From WVZL01 sp041862375 (lineage in GTDB: Bacteria > Acidobacteriota > Aminicenantia > Aminicenantales > Aminicenantaceae), in assembly GCA_041862375.1 (NCBI GenBank), contig JBGVTE010000045.1:1-43152 (forward strand): DNA of 43,152 nucleotides, in the 5' to 3' direction. Under the pieces are notes generated by a model. It was not told where the DNA came from. It saw only the letters and a list, made by a program, of their open reading frames with translations, and searched no databases. Positions 16,768 to 24,893 of the stretch are shown here, in pieces (the first letter of the stretch is position 1; every line of letters begins with the position of its first letter). Both the position numbers and the translations under genes were made by a program.

Positions 16768-17421
16768 ATGGAAATCACATGGCTGGGACATTCTGCAGTT
16801 AAAATCCAGGGCTCAAAAACTGTTATTATCGATCCCTTCCTTACAGGAAATCCCGCTGCATCCACAACGCCTGATGAAATCACTGAGGTTGATGTTGTTG
16901 TCGTTACCCATCACCACAGTGACCATCTGGGAGATGCTTTTGCAATCTGCAAAAAAACAGGAGCTACTCTTGTCGGGATCCATGAAATATCAGTAGAAGC
17001 TGAGGCTGAGGGAATTACTGCCGAAGGCATGAATATCGGAGGCACGGTGGAAGCAAAGGGAGTAAAAGTGCATATGGTAACAGCCCTCCATTCAGCCGAA
17101 AAGGGTGACCCTGCGGGTGTCGTCATTGAAATGGATGGAAAAACAATCTATCATGCCGGTGATACTGGATTAACCTACGATATGAAACTCATCGGAGAAT
17201 TCTTCAAACCCGATTTAAGCTTTATACCAATCGGAGACAGATACACAATGGGCATTCCTTCTGCCACAAAGGCAGTGGAATTTATCCAATCTAAAAAAGT
17301 CATCCCAGTCCACTACGGAACATTTCCTATTGTCAGCGTCGATCCTGAACAATTCAAGGAAAATGTAGGAGATATGGCAGAGGTTATTATTCTCAAGCCA
17401 GGCGAATCTTATACCTTGTAG
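16768..17421 (+). CDS. UPF0173 metal-dependent hydrolase (MBL fold, YtkL-like)
   Basis: 217 aa, normal for UPF0173. It begins MEITWLGHSAVKI, has IIDPFLTGNP, and the metal motif THHHSDHLGD (His48, His50, Asp52, His53), then ALHSAEKGDPAG, YHAGDTGLTYDM and IPVHYGTFP. The MBL fold is clear. The substrate of UPF0173 proteins is not established, and members are often called L-ascorbate-6-phosphate-lactonase-like by similarity only. AAAGGAGGAGG gives a strong start. It sits between HIT and the NYN gene. Confidence 0.9.
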   Translation: MEITWLGHSAVKIQGSKTVIIDPFLTGNPAASTTPDEITEVDVVVVTHHHSDHLGDAFAICKKTGATLVGIHEISVEAEAEGITAEGMNIGGTVEAKGVKVHMVTALHSAEKGDPAGVVIEMDGKTIYHAGDTGLTYDMKLIGEFFKPDLSFIPIGDRYTMGIPSATKAVEFIQSKKVIPVHYGTFPIVSVDPEQFKENVGDMAEVIILKPGESYTL

Positions 17422-17457
17422 CATTTATCCTTTACAACACTCATCCTCCCAGTCTCA

Positions 17458-17937
17458 GTGGCCTATTTAATCGATGGAAACAACTTCATAGGATACATTT
17501 CTCGCTCGAGCCTAAAAGATCCCCGAAGCAAATTAATATTAATCTCAAAACTCCAGATTTTTCAGCACTTAAAGAGAACAAGAATTATAATTGTATTTGA
17601 TGGGTATCCCGACCCGAATATTATTGGAAAACACCTCAGGAGAAAAAATTTTTCTGTTTTTTATCCTCCTCATGGCCAGAATGCTGACCAGCTAATCAAA
17701 GAAATTATCTTAAAACAGACTTATTTTCGAAGATTCTATGTAGTGAGCTCAGACCGAGAGGTCCAGCTGTTTGCCAAGTCCAAGGGAGCTAAGACTTTAA
17801 ACTGCGAGGAGTTCAGTCGTCAATTAATAAAAGCATTAAAAGAATACAAAAATGCCAAGGAAGAAGAAAAAAAAGTCACCTTTCCTTCTCCTCTTGAAAT
17901 CAATCAATGGCTGGAGATATTCAAAGGCAAAAAATGA
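17458..17937 (+). CDS. NYN-domain (PIN-like) putative ribonuclease, YacP-like
   Basis: 159 aa from a GTG start. MAYLIDGNNFIGY carries the first acidic residue of the PIN/NYN active site. IIIVFDGYPD, NADQLIKEI and YVVSSDREVQLFAKSKGAK carry the other conserved Asp residues. NYN proteins of this type (YacP/Rae1-like) are ribosome- or RNA-linked nucleases (family knowledge); the specific target here is unknown. There is no good ribosome site before the GTG, yet no better start exists because the core motif is at the very N terminus. The stop overlaps the next start by four bases (ATGA), so translation is likely coupled. Confidence 0.8.
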   Translation: MAYLIDGNNFIGYISRSSLKDPRSKLILISKLQIFQHLKRTRIIIVFDGYPDPNIIGKHLRRKNFSVFYPPHGQNADQLIKEIILKQTYFRRFYVVSSDREVQLFAKSKGAKTLNCEEFSRQLIKALKEYKNAKEEEKKVTFPSPLEINQWLEIFKGKK

Positions 17938-18800
17938 TTGATACCGCCATAATTGGCGCTGGCCGCTTAGGAACTTCCCTGGGTTATGCTCTTTCTAAAA
18001 AGGGTTACAGAATTAAAGCTGTCTCCTGCAAGAGATTATCTTCAGCGAGACAAAGTCTCCAAATAATTGGAGAAGGAAAAGCCTTCACTGATAATACTCA
18101 AGCAGCAAAAGAGGGTGAGCTTTTGTTCCTCTGTTTACCTGACAGTGAAATTGCTAAGGCAGCAGAGGAACTTGCTGTTTCGACGCTTCCCTGGAGAAAA
18201 AAAACCGTCTTTCACTGCAGCGGCCTTCTTCCTGCTGGAGTCCTGAAACCTCTAAAGACTAAGGGCGCACTGACTGCATCACTTCATCCAGTTCAGTCAT
18301 TCTCACAAAAAAAAGGCGACCTTAAGCAATTCGAAGGGATATATTTCAGCTTAGAAGGAGACAAAGGAGCATTGGACCTGGCACAAAAAATTGTGGATCA
18401 TTTTGGAGGAACATCTATCTTTATCAAGGGAAAAGACAAGCCTCTCTATCATTTAGCTTGCAGCATAGCTTCAAACTTTTCCGTTGTCCTCCTTAATGTC
18501 GCTGTATCCCTTCTTAAAGACATCGGCCTTGAAGAAGATAAAGCCTTGAAAGTGATCATGCCTTTAATTAAGAGAACTCAACAAAATATAGAAGAAGTAG
18601 GAATTAAGAGCGCTCTAACAGGCCCTATAATCAGGGGAGATGAGAAACCCTTAGAAGAGCATCTAAAGGCTTTAAAGAGATATCCTGCTTATCGTGAAAT
18701 ATTCCTCCAGCTTACAGCTCAAGCCTTAGAGATAGCAAAAATAAAGAACCTCCCGCCAGAAAAAATCAAGACCTTAAAAAGCTTGCTAGAAGCAAAATAA
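17934..18800 (+). CDS. Rossmann-like/DUF2520 domain oxidoreductase
   Basis: 288 aa from the ATG at 17934, which overlaps the stop of the NYN gene as ATGA; an in-frame ATG 27 bases earlier would lie inside that gene. The N-terminal NAD(P)-binding loop is IIGAGRLGTSLGYALS, followed by LLFLCLPDSEIAKAAEEL and VFHCSGLL. ASLHPVQSF and the helical DUF2520 C-terminal part (YHLACSIASNFSVVLLN, TGPIIRGD) complete the two-domain layout of this conserved family, which resembles 6-phosphogluconate/ketopantoate-type dehydrogenases. Substrate unknown. Last gene of the murA run. Confidence 0.85.
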   Translation: MIDTAIIGAGRLGTSLGYALSKKGYRIKAVSCKRLSSARQSLQIIGEGKAFTDNTQAAKEGELLFLCLPDSEIAKAAEELAVSTLPWRKKTVFHCSGLLPAGVLKPLKTKGALTASLHPVQSFSQKKGDLKQFEGIYFSLEGDKGALDLAQKIVDHFGGTSIFIKGKDKPLYHLACSIASNFSVVLLNVAVSLLKDIGLEEDKALKVIMPLIKRTQQNIEEVGIKSALTGPIIRGDEKPLEEHLKALKRYPAYREIFLQLTAQALEIAKIKNLPPEKIKTLKSLLEAK

Positions 18801-18951
18801 TCTCTTAAACTACGCGGACACAATAATTCTATGATTATGTAATTCAAACTTCTATAAATCAATTAGAAGAAAGTGCACACGACTCTAAATCATGGAATTC
18901 AACTTCAAATTCAGGCTTCCAGGGCTGAAAGAAATAAAAATTATATCTGAC

Positions 18952-18980
18952 TTGATTTATACTCTTTTTATAAGTATATT
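18952..18980 (+). promoter_or_regulatory. Sigma70-type promoter for the 77-aa/radical SAM pair
   Basis: TTGATT at 18952-18957, a 17-base spacer, TATATT at 18975-18980. The predicted transcript start near 18987 leaves a short leader carrying AAAGGAGGGAAA before the ATG at 19011. The pair therefore appears to be its own transcription unit, separate from the murA run. Confidence 0.6.
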
Positions 18981-19010
18981 ACTATAAAATAATTGAAAAG
19001 GAGGGAAACA

Positions 19011-19244
19011 ATGGAGAGGAAAGAAAGACGAAGTGTTTATGATTATCTGTATTTTATAATGGAGTTTGTAAAATTAGATCCTGATAATCCTGATTGGAAA
19101 AAGAGAAGAGAGGAAGCACTCAATTATGGAAAGCTCTTAGAAGACAAGCTGAAAGAAGGACAATTTTACATAGATAAGGCACAAAAAATAATGTTCTTTG
19201 GTGATTGTCCAAAACCCTGGACTCCTGGAGAAGGGGAAGACTAA
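19011..19244 (+). CDS. 77-aa protein next to radical SAM enzyme; candidate peptide substrate
   Basis: 77 aa from the ATG at 19011, backed by AAAGGAGGGAAACA; an in-frame TTG at 18993 is part of that ribosome site. No family recognised. The N-terminal two thirds are charged and probably helical (DYLYFIMEFVKLDPDNPDW, then KKRREEALNYGKLLEDKLKEG). The last part is different, with aromatic, Gly, Pro and one Cys: FFGDCPKPWTPGEGED. A charged leader plus a distinct C-terminal tail fits a ribosomally made, modified peptide precursor, and the next gene is a radical SAM maturase-like enzyme 50 bases away. It could instead be a small accessory or binding protein for that enzyme. Confidence 0.75.
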   Translation: MERKERRSVYDYLYFIMEFVKLDPDNPDWKKRREEALNYGKLLEDKLKEGQFYIDKAQKIMFFGDCPKPWTPGEGED

Positions 19245-19294
19245 TAATATAGCCTAATTAATATTTCTTTACAGTCAGATTCTAAAATCTATGG

Positions 19295-20365
19295 ATGGAG
19301 TTATCTAGCTTTACACTTATTCTAACAGATAAGTGCAATTTTAACTGCCCGTATTGTTATCAAAAAAAAGGGGAAAAAATACTCGATTTTTCTATAATTG
19401 AAAAATCTCTTGACTTTTTCCTGCCCTATTTAAAAGAGGAATGCTATGTAAACTTCACAGGTGGTGAACCTCTCCTAGCCCTTGAAAATCTCAAAAAAAC
19501 AGTATCCTACATTCAAAATAAAAACAAAGGCCAAAGAAAGCACATTCAATACTCTCTTACCACTAATGGAAGCCTTATTGATGATGAAGTACTGAATTTC
19601 CTGAAACAGCACAGATTTTCACTCATGGTAAGCTTTGACGGGTTAGTTCAAGACGTATTCAGGAAAAAAGGGAGTCTTGAACGAATCGTTTCGGTTATTA
19701 AAAATTTATTAGTTCACCCGGATATTGATCTGGTTATTAACAGTGTGTTTATGCCGGAAAGCATTGGATATCTTTCAAAATCCTTTAAATTTATCACGAA
19801 GCTCGGTGCTTCAGATATCCGCCTTTCCCTTTCCATAAATTCCTCATGGAATGATTCATCGCTTCTCCGATTAAAAAAAGAGCTGCACTCCTTGAAAGAT
19901 TTTATTCTCTTTTTCTATAAAAGAACCCGAACTATCCCTCTGAGCTGCTTCAGGAGAAATATCAGAAAAGGTATTTTTTCCTGTTTTGCCGGGTTTGACC
20001 GCATGACACTGAATCCTGAGGGAAAACTCTGGGGATGCTATCTTTTTTCAAATTACTTCAATGGAAAAAAAGGAACACCAGAATATCTTAAATACTGCTT
20101 TGGCGATCTTGATGAATTTATTGATAACCATAAAATGATTTACCTTGATATCCTTAGGAATTATTCGAATCTCCGTATGGATAATTTTTACACAAATGAT
20201 AGAGCTTGCAAACAATGCCCTGAGCTTGAGGGGTGCGCTGTATGTCCTGTAAGTGCAGCATTTTCCAGTTCAAATATCGGAAAGATACCGGATTGGAAAT
20301 GCAAATATAGAAAAATTGTCAGAAAGGAAAGGGATCTCTTCTTGAAAGATTTGAAAAATATATAA
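19295..20365 (+). CDS. Radical SAM protein with SPASM-like C-terminal cysteines
   Basis: 356 aa. The radical SAM cluster motif CNFNCPYC (Cys14, Cys18, Cys21) follows LILTDK. The SAM-contact motif FTGGEPLL and TTNGSLI follow. The C-terminal part has many cysteines: SCFAG, WGCYLF, KYCFGD, then a dense ACKQCPELEGCAVCP block and WKCKY. This fits auxiliary Fe-S clusters of the SPASM/twitch type found in peptide maturases and anaerobic sulfatase-maturating enzymes. The ATG at 19295 lacks a visible ribosome site. Cytoplasmic and probably oxygen-sensitive. Convergent with the kinase gene, 9 bases away. No transporter or protease gene sits beside it. Confidence 0.85.
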   Translation: MELSSFTLILTDKCNFNCPYCYQKKGEKILDFSIIEKSLDFFLPYLKEECYVNFTGGEPLLALENLKKTVSYIQNKNKGQRKHIQYSLTTNGSLIDDEVLNFLKQHRFSLMVSFDGLVQDVFRKKGSLERIVSVIKNLLVHPDIDLVINSVFMPESIGYLSKSFKFITKLGASDIRLSLSINSSWNDSSLLRLKKELHSLKDFILFFYKRTRTIPLSCFRRNIRKGIFSCFAGFDRMTLNPEGKLWGCYLFSNYFNGKKGTPEYLKYCFGDLDEFIDNHKMIYLDILRNYSNLRMDNFYTNDRACKQCPELEGCAVCPVSAAFSSSNIGKIPDWKCKYRKIVRKERDLFLKDLKNI

Positions 20366-20374
20366 ATTCTATTC

Positions 20375-23300
20375 CTAATTAACTTTATTCAGAACCGCAA
20401 ATTGCTCTTTTGCATCGGTCAGTTCCGGAAGATTAGAATCAGCATCTTTCCAGAGCTCGACAAACCTTTCATAGTGTTCAATGGCCTTTCCTTCCCACCC
20501 TTTTTTCTGGTAGATCTTTCCCAGCCAATAATAACTTCTGGCATAAACATCTCCCCACATAAGCCTCCCCATGGTCAAGGAAGCAATTCTTTCATAATGT
20601 TTTTGGGAATTTTCAATATCTCCAGCTTCATAATAAGCTGAAGCAAGGGAATCAACATAAAAAGATTGGTCTTTTAAGGTGTATATCTGAAAAGACAACA
20701 GAGAAAAAGCCTTTTTGAAATGTTCTATTGCCTTGGAAACCTGATTATTTCTCAAGGCAATCCTTCCCACCAAGTCGAAGTAATGTCTCATATGCTTTTT
20801 ATTCCCAGTTTTTTCGATCAACTGCTTCAGTTCTTCTGCTGTTTTTTTTGCCTCCTCCATTTTCTTTAGCTCAAGATAGGCGATTCCGCGAAAATGTAAT
20901 GCCATTTTTTGATTATCTAGGGAACCGGTCTCAACTGCAATTTCCACTGCCTGGCTCGATGCATCGAGCGCTTCTTTGAAATGCTTGAGTCTAAGATTCA
21001 GGTACGCCAAAAATAATAAAAAAGAAGTCTTTTTTGTTTTAATCTTTAATTTCTGTGATTTCCTTATTCCTTCAATAATCTCATTTTTGCATTTTCTATA
21101 TTGGCCCTGCAATAAATATAGATGACTTAACCAGAGACACCCCGACAATTGGGAGTTCGGGCTCTCTTTTTCAAGGAGGACCTTGTAACTCTTTTCTGCA
21201 GAAGGAAAGTCCCCTTTAAGATGATTAATCTCGCCTTTTAAAATAACGTTCCCTTCATATTCAGGTTCAATTAAATAAGCCTTTTCTATTTCCGGGAGGG
21301 CAAGATCATACCTGCCTTGACAGATAAAGACATGGCCCATAAACCTGTGGAAAGTGGCCTGGTCGGGAAAAACATCCTTGTTTTCTTGAAGAATTTCCCT
21401 GGTTTTATCATACAAGCCTTTAGCCATATAAACATAAGCAAGGTTCTCAAAAGCTAGATGTGATTTCTTGTTAAATTCAATAACTTTCTTAAACTGTTCA
21501 ACAGCCAGATCCCATTCCTCCAGATTACGATAGATAGCTCCCAGTTCCAAAATTCCTCTTTCGTCGTAAGGATAAATATTTAATAATTCACGATACGTTT
21601 CTATTGCTTTTTTGTAAGCCTTTCCAACCATATTAAAATAAGAACCCTGGATCAGATATCGCTCTCTAAGCGATACATGTTCTTGAAGTGCCAATGCTTT
21701 CAAGAGATTTTCTTTGACTTGAGCTGTATTACCCTCATAAGCATAACCTGTGGCAATCATGTCATAGGCCATAGCAAATTCCGGATCAATAGCTACAGCC
21801 TTCTCTAGCAGCACAATACCCTTCTTGAATTTTCTCTCATTGTAATATCGTTTCCCTTCTATGTAATATTTCAGCGCTTCAGGCGAGCTGGTCGTTATTT
21901 TCCCTATCTCTTTATCAATATCACCAGCTATTTCTTGAGGAGTGAGCTTGAATTTAGATTTAATCCAGACAGTCAATTTGTCCACCATAGTATGAAAGCT
22001 AGACTCTCCTATCCCCTCTGCAATTTCTGTCCCCACAAGCTCTTGTGTCTGAGCTTCCCGTATCTTACAATTGATCCTAAAATTATCACCAGCTTTCCCA
22101 AAGCTTCCTAAAATGATGTAATCTATATTTTCTTCAGATGAAATCTTATCCAGAACATCAGCAGAGTACTGAGTTGTTTCTGACTGTTTCATTTCTTTAA
22201 GAATCTGGAAGAGCCGATCATCAGAAAGAATCCTAAAATACTTAGACTGTGCCAGGTCCGTAATCAAGAGATCCTGGAGAGCTCTCCTCCAATAATCCAG
22301 GCTTCTATCCCCAGTATTATTCTCAAAATACATTACTGCTATTGATTTTCTTCCGTCTACAAAGGGAGGCAAGGGAGCTGGTTTCTTCTTTTCTATCAAT
22401 AAAAAATACAAAGCTGCCAGGATGATGATAGGGATCGTAACATAGGCAAGCATTCTTAAGACTTTTGTCTTGGCACGAGGCAAAAGCACCCCAGCTTTTA
22501 CTTTTTGCTCTTTCAAATCTTTGATAAGCTCATCTATATTCTGATACCGCTTCTCTTTGTCTTTTTCGAGACATTTAAGGATGACTTTCTCAAGGTAAGC
22601 TGGAATTAATGGATTTGTTTCAGAAGGAGACGGAGGTTTTTCTTGGATATGCTTTTGGATATAGCCGGCAATATTTTCTGCTTCAAAAGGGCGTTTTCCC
22701 GTCAGCATCTCAAAGAGAATTACGCCAAGAGAATAAATATCAGATATTTCATCTGCTTCTTCACCTTTTGCCTGTTCAGGCGACAGGTATTGAGGAGTTC
22801 CAATCACACCCAAAGATATGCTTGTTTCCTGACCTTCAGTGGATTTTGCCAGTCCAAAATCCATGACATACACTCTGCCGTTATTGTCAATCATGATGTT
22901 TTGGGGTTTTAAATCCCGGTGAATGATTCCCTTTTGATGGGCAACTTTTAATGCCTTACATATCTGGTTAGTAATGCTAGTAGTAGTCTCAATCGCTAAT
23001 GCGCCTGAAGTACGAATCAGCTCTTTTAAATTTTGTCCCTTTATATATTCCATCGAGATGTATTTAATATTACCTTCCTCTCCCAGATCGTGGATCCGAA
23101 TCACATTTTCGTGGGAAATGGACCGGGCAAGTACGGTCTCCTTTTTGAATAGTTTTATAAAGTGGGGATTTAAAGAGTATTCAGGGCGGATCATTTTAAG
23201 AGCAACTGTTATAGCCAGCTCTTTATCTTCCGCTTTGTATACCCTTCCCATTCCACCCCGGCCTATCTCTTCAATAATTCGATAACGGTCGCCGAAACTA

Positions 23301-23452
23301 TCCCCAGGGGAAAAATGTAATGAATCCTTTTGCTGAAGTTCTTTATCGGGCTTATACGTAAGGGTTCCCATATCTTTCTTCAGGGAGAATCCACATTTAG
23401 CACAATAAAGGCTGTCATCCGGATTAGATGCATGACATTTCGGACATTGCAT
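20375..23452 (-). CDS. Serine/threonine protein kinase with zinc ribbon, membrane helix, TolB-like and TPR domains
   Basis: 1025 aa. Zinc ribbon at 1-22 (Cys3, Cys6, Cys17, Cys20). A PknB-type kinase domain at about 54-315 has the GRGGMGRVYKA loop, the VALK lysine, HRDLKPQN catalytic loop, DFGLA and the SPEQA segment, all intact. One membrane helix at about 335-352 (YVTIPIIILAALYFLLI) follows, then a TolB-N-like module (KSIAVMYFENNTGDRSLDYW) at about 368-500. A long array of TPR repeats runs to the C terminus. The kinase is thus cytoplasmic and the TPR part extracytoplasmic. This architecture is frequent in Acidobacteriota and relatives. Signal and targets unknown. Related scraps occur at 40316-40408 and 41200-41373. 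Confidence 0.92.
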   Translation of the reverse strand: MQCPKCHASNPDDSLYCAKCGFSLKKDMGTLTYKPDKELQQKDSLHFSPGDSFGDRYRIIEEIGRGGMGRVYKAEDKELAITVALKMIRPEYSLNPHFIKLFKKETVLARSISHENVIRIHDLGEEGNIKYISMEYIKGQNLKELIRTSGALAIETTTSITNQICKALKVAHQKGIIHRDLKPQNIMIDNNGRVYVMDFGLAKSTEGQETSISLGVIGTPQYLSPEQAKGEEADEISDIYSLGVILFEMLTGKRPFEAENIAGYIQKHIQEKPPSPSETNPLIPAYLEKVILKCLEKDKEKRYQNIDELIKDLKEQKVKAGVLLPRAKTKVLRMLAYVTIPIIILAALYFLLIEKKKPAPLPPFVDGRKSIAVMYFENNTGDRSLDYWRRALQDLLITDLAQSKYFRILSDDRLFQILKEMKQSETTQYSADVLDKISSEENIDYIILGSFGKAGDNFRINCKIREAQTQELVGTEIAEGIGESSFHTMVDKLTVWIKSKFKLTPQEIAGDIDKEIGKITTSSPEALKYYIEGKRYYNERKFKKGIVLLEKAVAIDPEFAMAYDMIATGYAYEGNTAQVKENLLKALALQEHVSLRERYLIQGSYFNMVGKAYKKAIETYRELLNIYPYDERGILELGAIYRNLEEWDLAVEQFKKVIEFNKKSHLAFENLAYVYMAKGLYDKTREILQENKDVFPDQATFHRFMGHVFICQGRYDLALPEIEKAYLIEPEYEGNVILKGEINHLKGDFPSAEKSYKVLLEKESPNSQLSGCLWLSHLYLLQGQYRKCKNEIIEGIRKSQKLKIKTKKTSFLLFLAYLNLRLKHFKEALDASSQAVEIAVETGSLDNQKMALHFRGIAYLELKKMEEAKKTAEELKQLIEKTGNKKHMRHYFDLVGRIALRNNQVSKAIEHFKKAFSLLSFQIYTLKDQSFYVDSLASAYYEAGDIENSQKHYERIASLTMGRLMWGDVYARSYYWLGKIYQKKGWEGKAIEHYERFVELWKDADSNLPELTDAKEQFAVLNKVN

Positions 23453-23480
23453 AGTTCTGAGTTATTCCTGCCTTTTTAAT

Positions 23481-23509
23481 AATATAAGGATAATAAGATA
23501 GCAAGTCAA
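23481..23509 (-). promoter_or_regulatory. Sigma70-type promoter for the kinase gene
   Basis: On the minus strand, TTGACT (23509-23504), a 17-base spacer, and TATATT (23486-23481). The expected transcript start near 23474 gives a leader of about 20 bases before the ATG at 23452. Confidence 0.6.
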
Positions 23510-23769
23510 TTTTAAGACTTAACTCTTAGATGCTAGCTAGATCATTTTCTACTTATGTGAATAATACTCACCCTGCTATCTTTCCAAATAACTTTACATA
23601 ATGTAAAGAAAATTAGCATAAAATCACTCATAACAGTCTAAGTGCGAGAGTAAAACAAAGGATTTAAAAAATTACTGGTGCTTAAAAAACATACCTGATG
23701 ATTATGAAATATTTGTACTACCCGCGGCCGAAGCTCAAGGCTTGGGAAAAAAGATTCTCTTTGAAAATA
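23510..23769. other. Remainder of kinase-murB intergenic region with an orphan open frame
   Basis: Apart from the kinase promoter, this stretch holds a plus-strand open frame without a start codon, from about 23632 to 23840. It reads NYWCLKNIPDDYEIFV, LPAAEAQGLGKK, ILFENIRELKYLLEEKQP and so on, and runs into the antisense of the murB 3' end. It looks protein-like but I do not recognise it. It may be a gene relic or chance. Confidence 0.3.
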
Positions 23770-24708
23770 TCAGGGAATTGAAGTACTTGTTGGAAGAAAA
23801 ACAACCTCTTCCTCAAGCTCTATCCCAAATTTTTCCTTGACTCTCTCTTTTAGTTCTTGAGCGAGAGAGAGCACATCTCTGGCTGAAGCTTTATCTAAGT
23901 TAATGATAAAATTAGCATGATCCGGGTGTACTGCTGCCCGGCCAATCTGGATGTTTTTTGCACCTACCTTATCTAGAAGAAAACCTGCAGCCACCTTCTT
24001 ACTGTCAGATAAAACGGGATTCTTAAAATAGCTTCCCGCACAAGCTGTATCCTCTGAGGGATGCTTTTCCTTCCTGATCCTCAAATTTTCCCCAATTTTT
24101 TTTTCTATTTTCTTCTTATCCCCTTTTCGAAGCTGAAAAAAAGCTTTTAAGAGAACACGATGCCTCTTCCTAAGGTTGCTTTGACGATAGCTAAACTTAA
24201 AGTAGTCTCTCTCAACTCTTTGATCATTTCCTTTCTCATCAAGAAGAAAAGCTTCCTTTAAAAAATCGCCGATGCACTGATCGAATGCCCCTGCATTGCC
24301 AAAGACTGCTCCCCCTACTGTTCCTGGAATTCCAGCTAAAAATTCAAGCCCTGTCAGACTTTTTTCCGTTAAAAACTGAAGGAGCGCGTCCAAAGATGTA
24401 CCGGAAAGAACTTCAACTCCTTCTTGTTCTCTAATCATTATCCCTTTGACTTTGTTTCTGATTATAAGGCCTCTAAATCCATCATCATCAAAAAGAATAT
24501 TATATCCTCCCCCTACTAGATAACAAGGAATACGGCAGCTATTGGCCGCAGAAATTGAAGACTTTATTTCAGCAATAGAGTTAGCTTCAAAAAAATAATC
24601 AGCCTTACCGCCGATTCTAAAATTTGAATAACGACTGAGAAGGACATCCTGCTCTAAAGGTTTCTCAACCTTTTCTAAAAAATAAATATAAAAATCACGA
24701 TCAGCCAC
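23770..24708 (-). CDS. murB: UDP-N-acetylenolpyruvoylglucosamine reductase
   Basis: 312 aa, in the usual range. It reduces the enolpyruvyl group on UDP-GlcNAc, the step after MurA, using FAD and NADPH in the cytoplasm. Landmarks are NFRIGGKADYFFEA, the FAD-binding GGGYNILFDDDGFRG, GIPGTVGGAVFGNAGAF, FSYRQS, the catalytic-serine motif as CAGSYFKNP (usual GSxFKNP), AAGFLLDKVG, and HANFIIN with a C-terminal catalytic-type Glu in LEEEVVFLP. It is separated from murA by about 7 kb in this window. Divergent from the TPR gene at 24894. Confidence 0.95.
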   Translation of the reverse strand: MADRDFYIYFLEKVEKPLEQDVLLSRYSNFRIGGKADYFFEANSIAEIKSSISAANSCRIPCYLVGGGYNILFDDDGFRGLIIRNKVKGIMIREQEGVEVLSGTSLDALLQFLTEKSLTGLEFLAGIPGTVGGAVFGNAGAFDQCIGDFLKEAFLLDEKGNDQRVERDYFKFSYRQSNLRKRHRVLLKAFFQLRKGDKKKIEKKIGENLRIRKEKHPSEDTACAGSYFKNPVLSDSKKVAAGFLLDKVGAKNIQIGRAAVHPDHANFIINLDKASARDVLSLAQELKERVKEKFGIELEEEVVFLPTSTSIP

Positions 24709-24893
24709 TGTTTTCTACATTCTATATGATGCTTAAAAAAATGTCCAAAAATTTAAAAAAATGTAAACTTTTTTAATCGCTTTTAATCTGGCATATTTTT
24801 TGCTACTATTACTATTGGAATGGTGATAAAAACATATTGACATTTTTATTAAGGAAAGATATTATGCCATTCAAATTTCATGCGAGGTTGAAA

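Noticed and set aside
22609..23285. Several plus-strand open frames opposite the kinase gene
   Set aside because: The minus strand encodes a complete, motif-rich kinase here; the opposite frames have no recognisable product.
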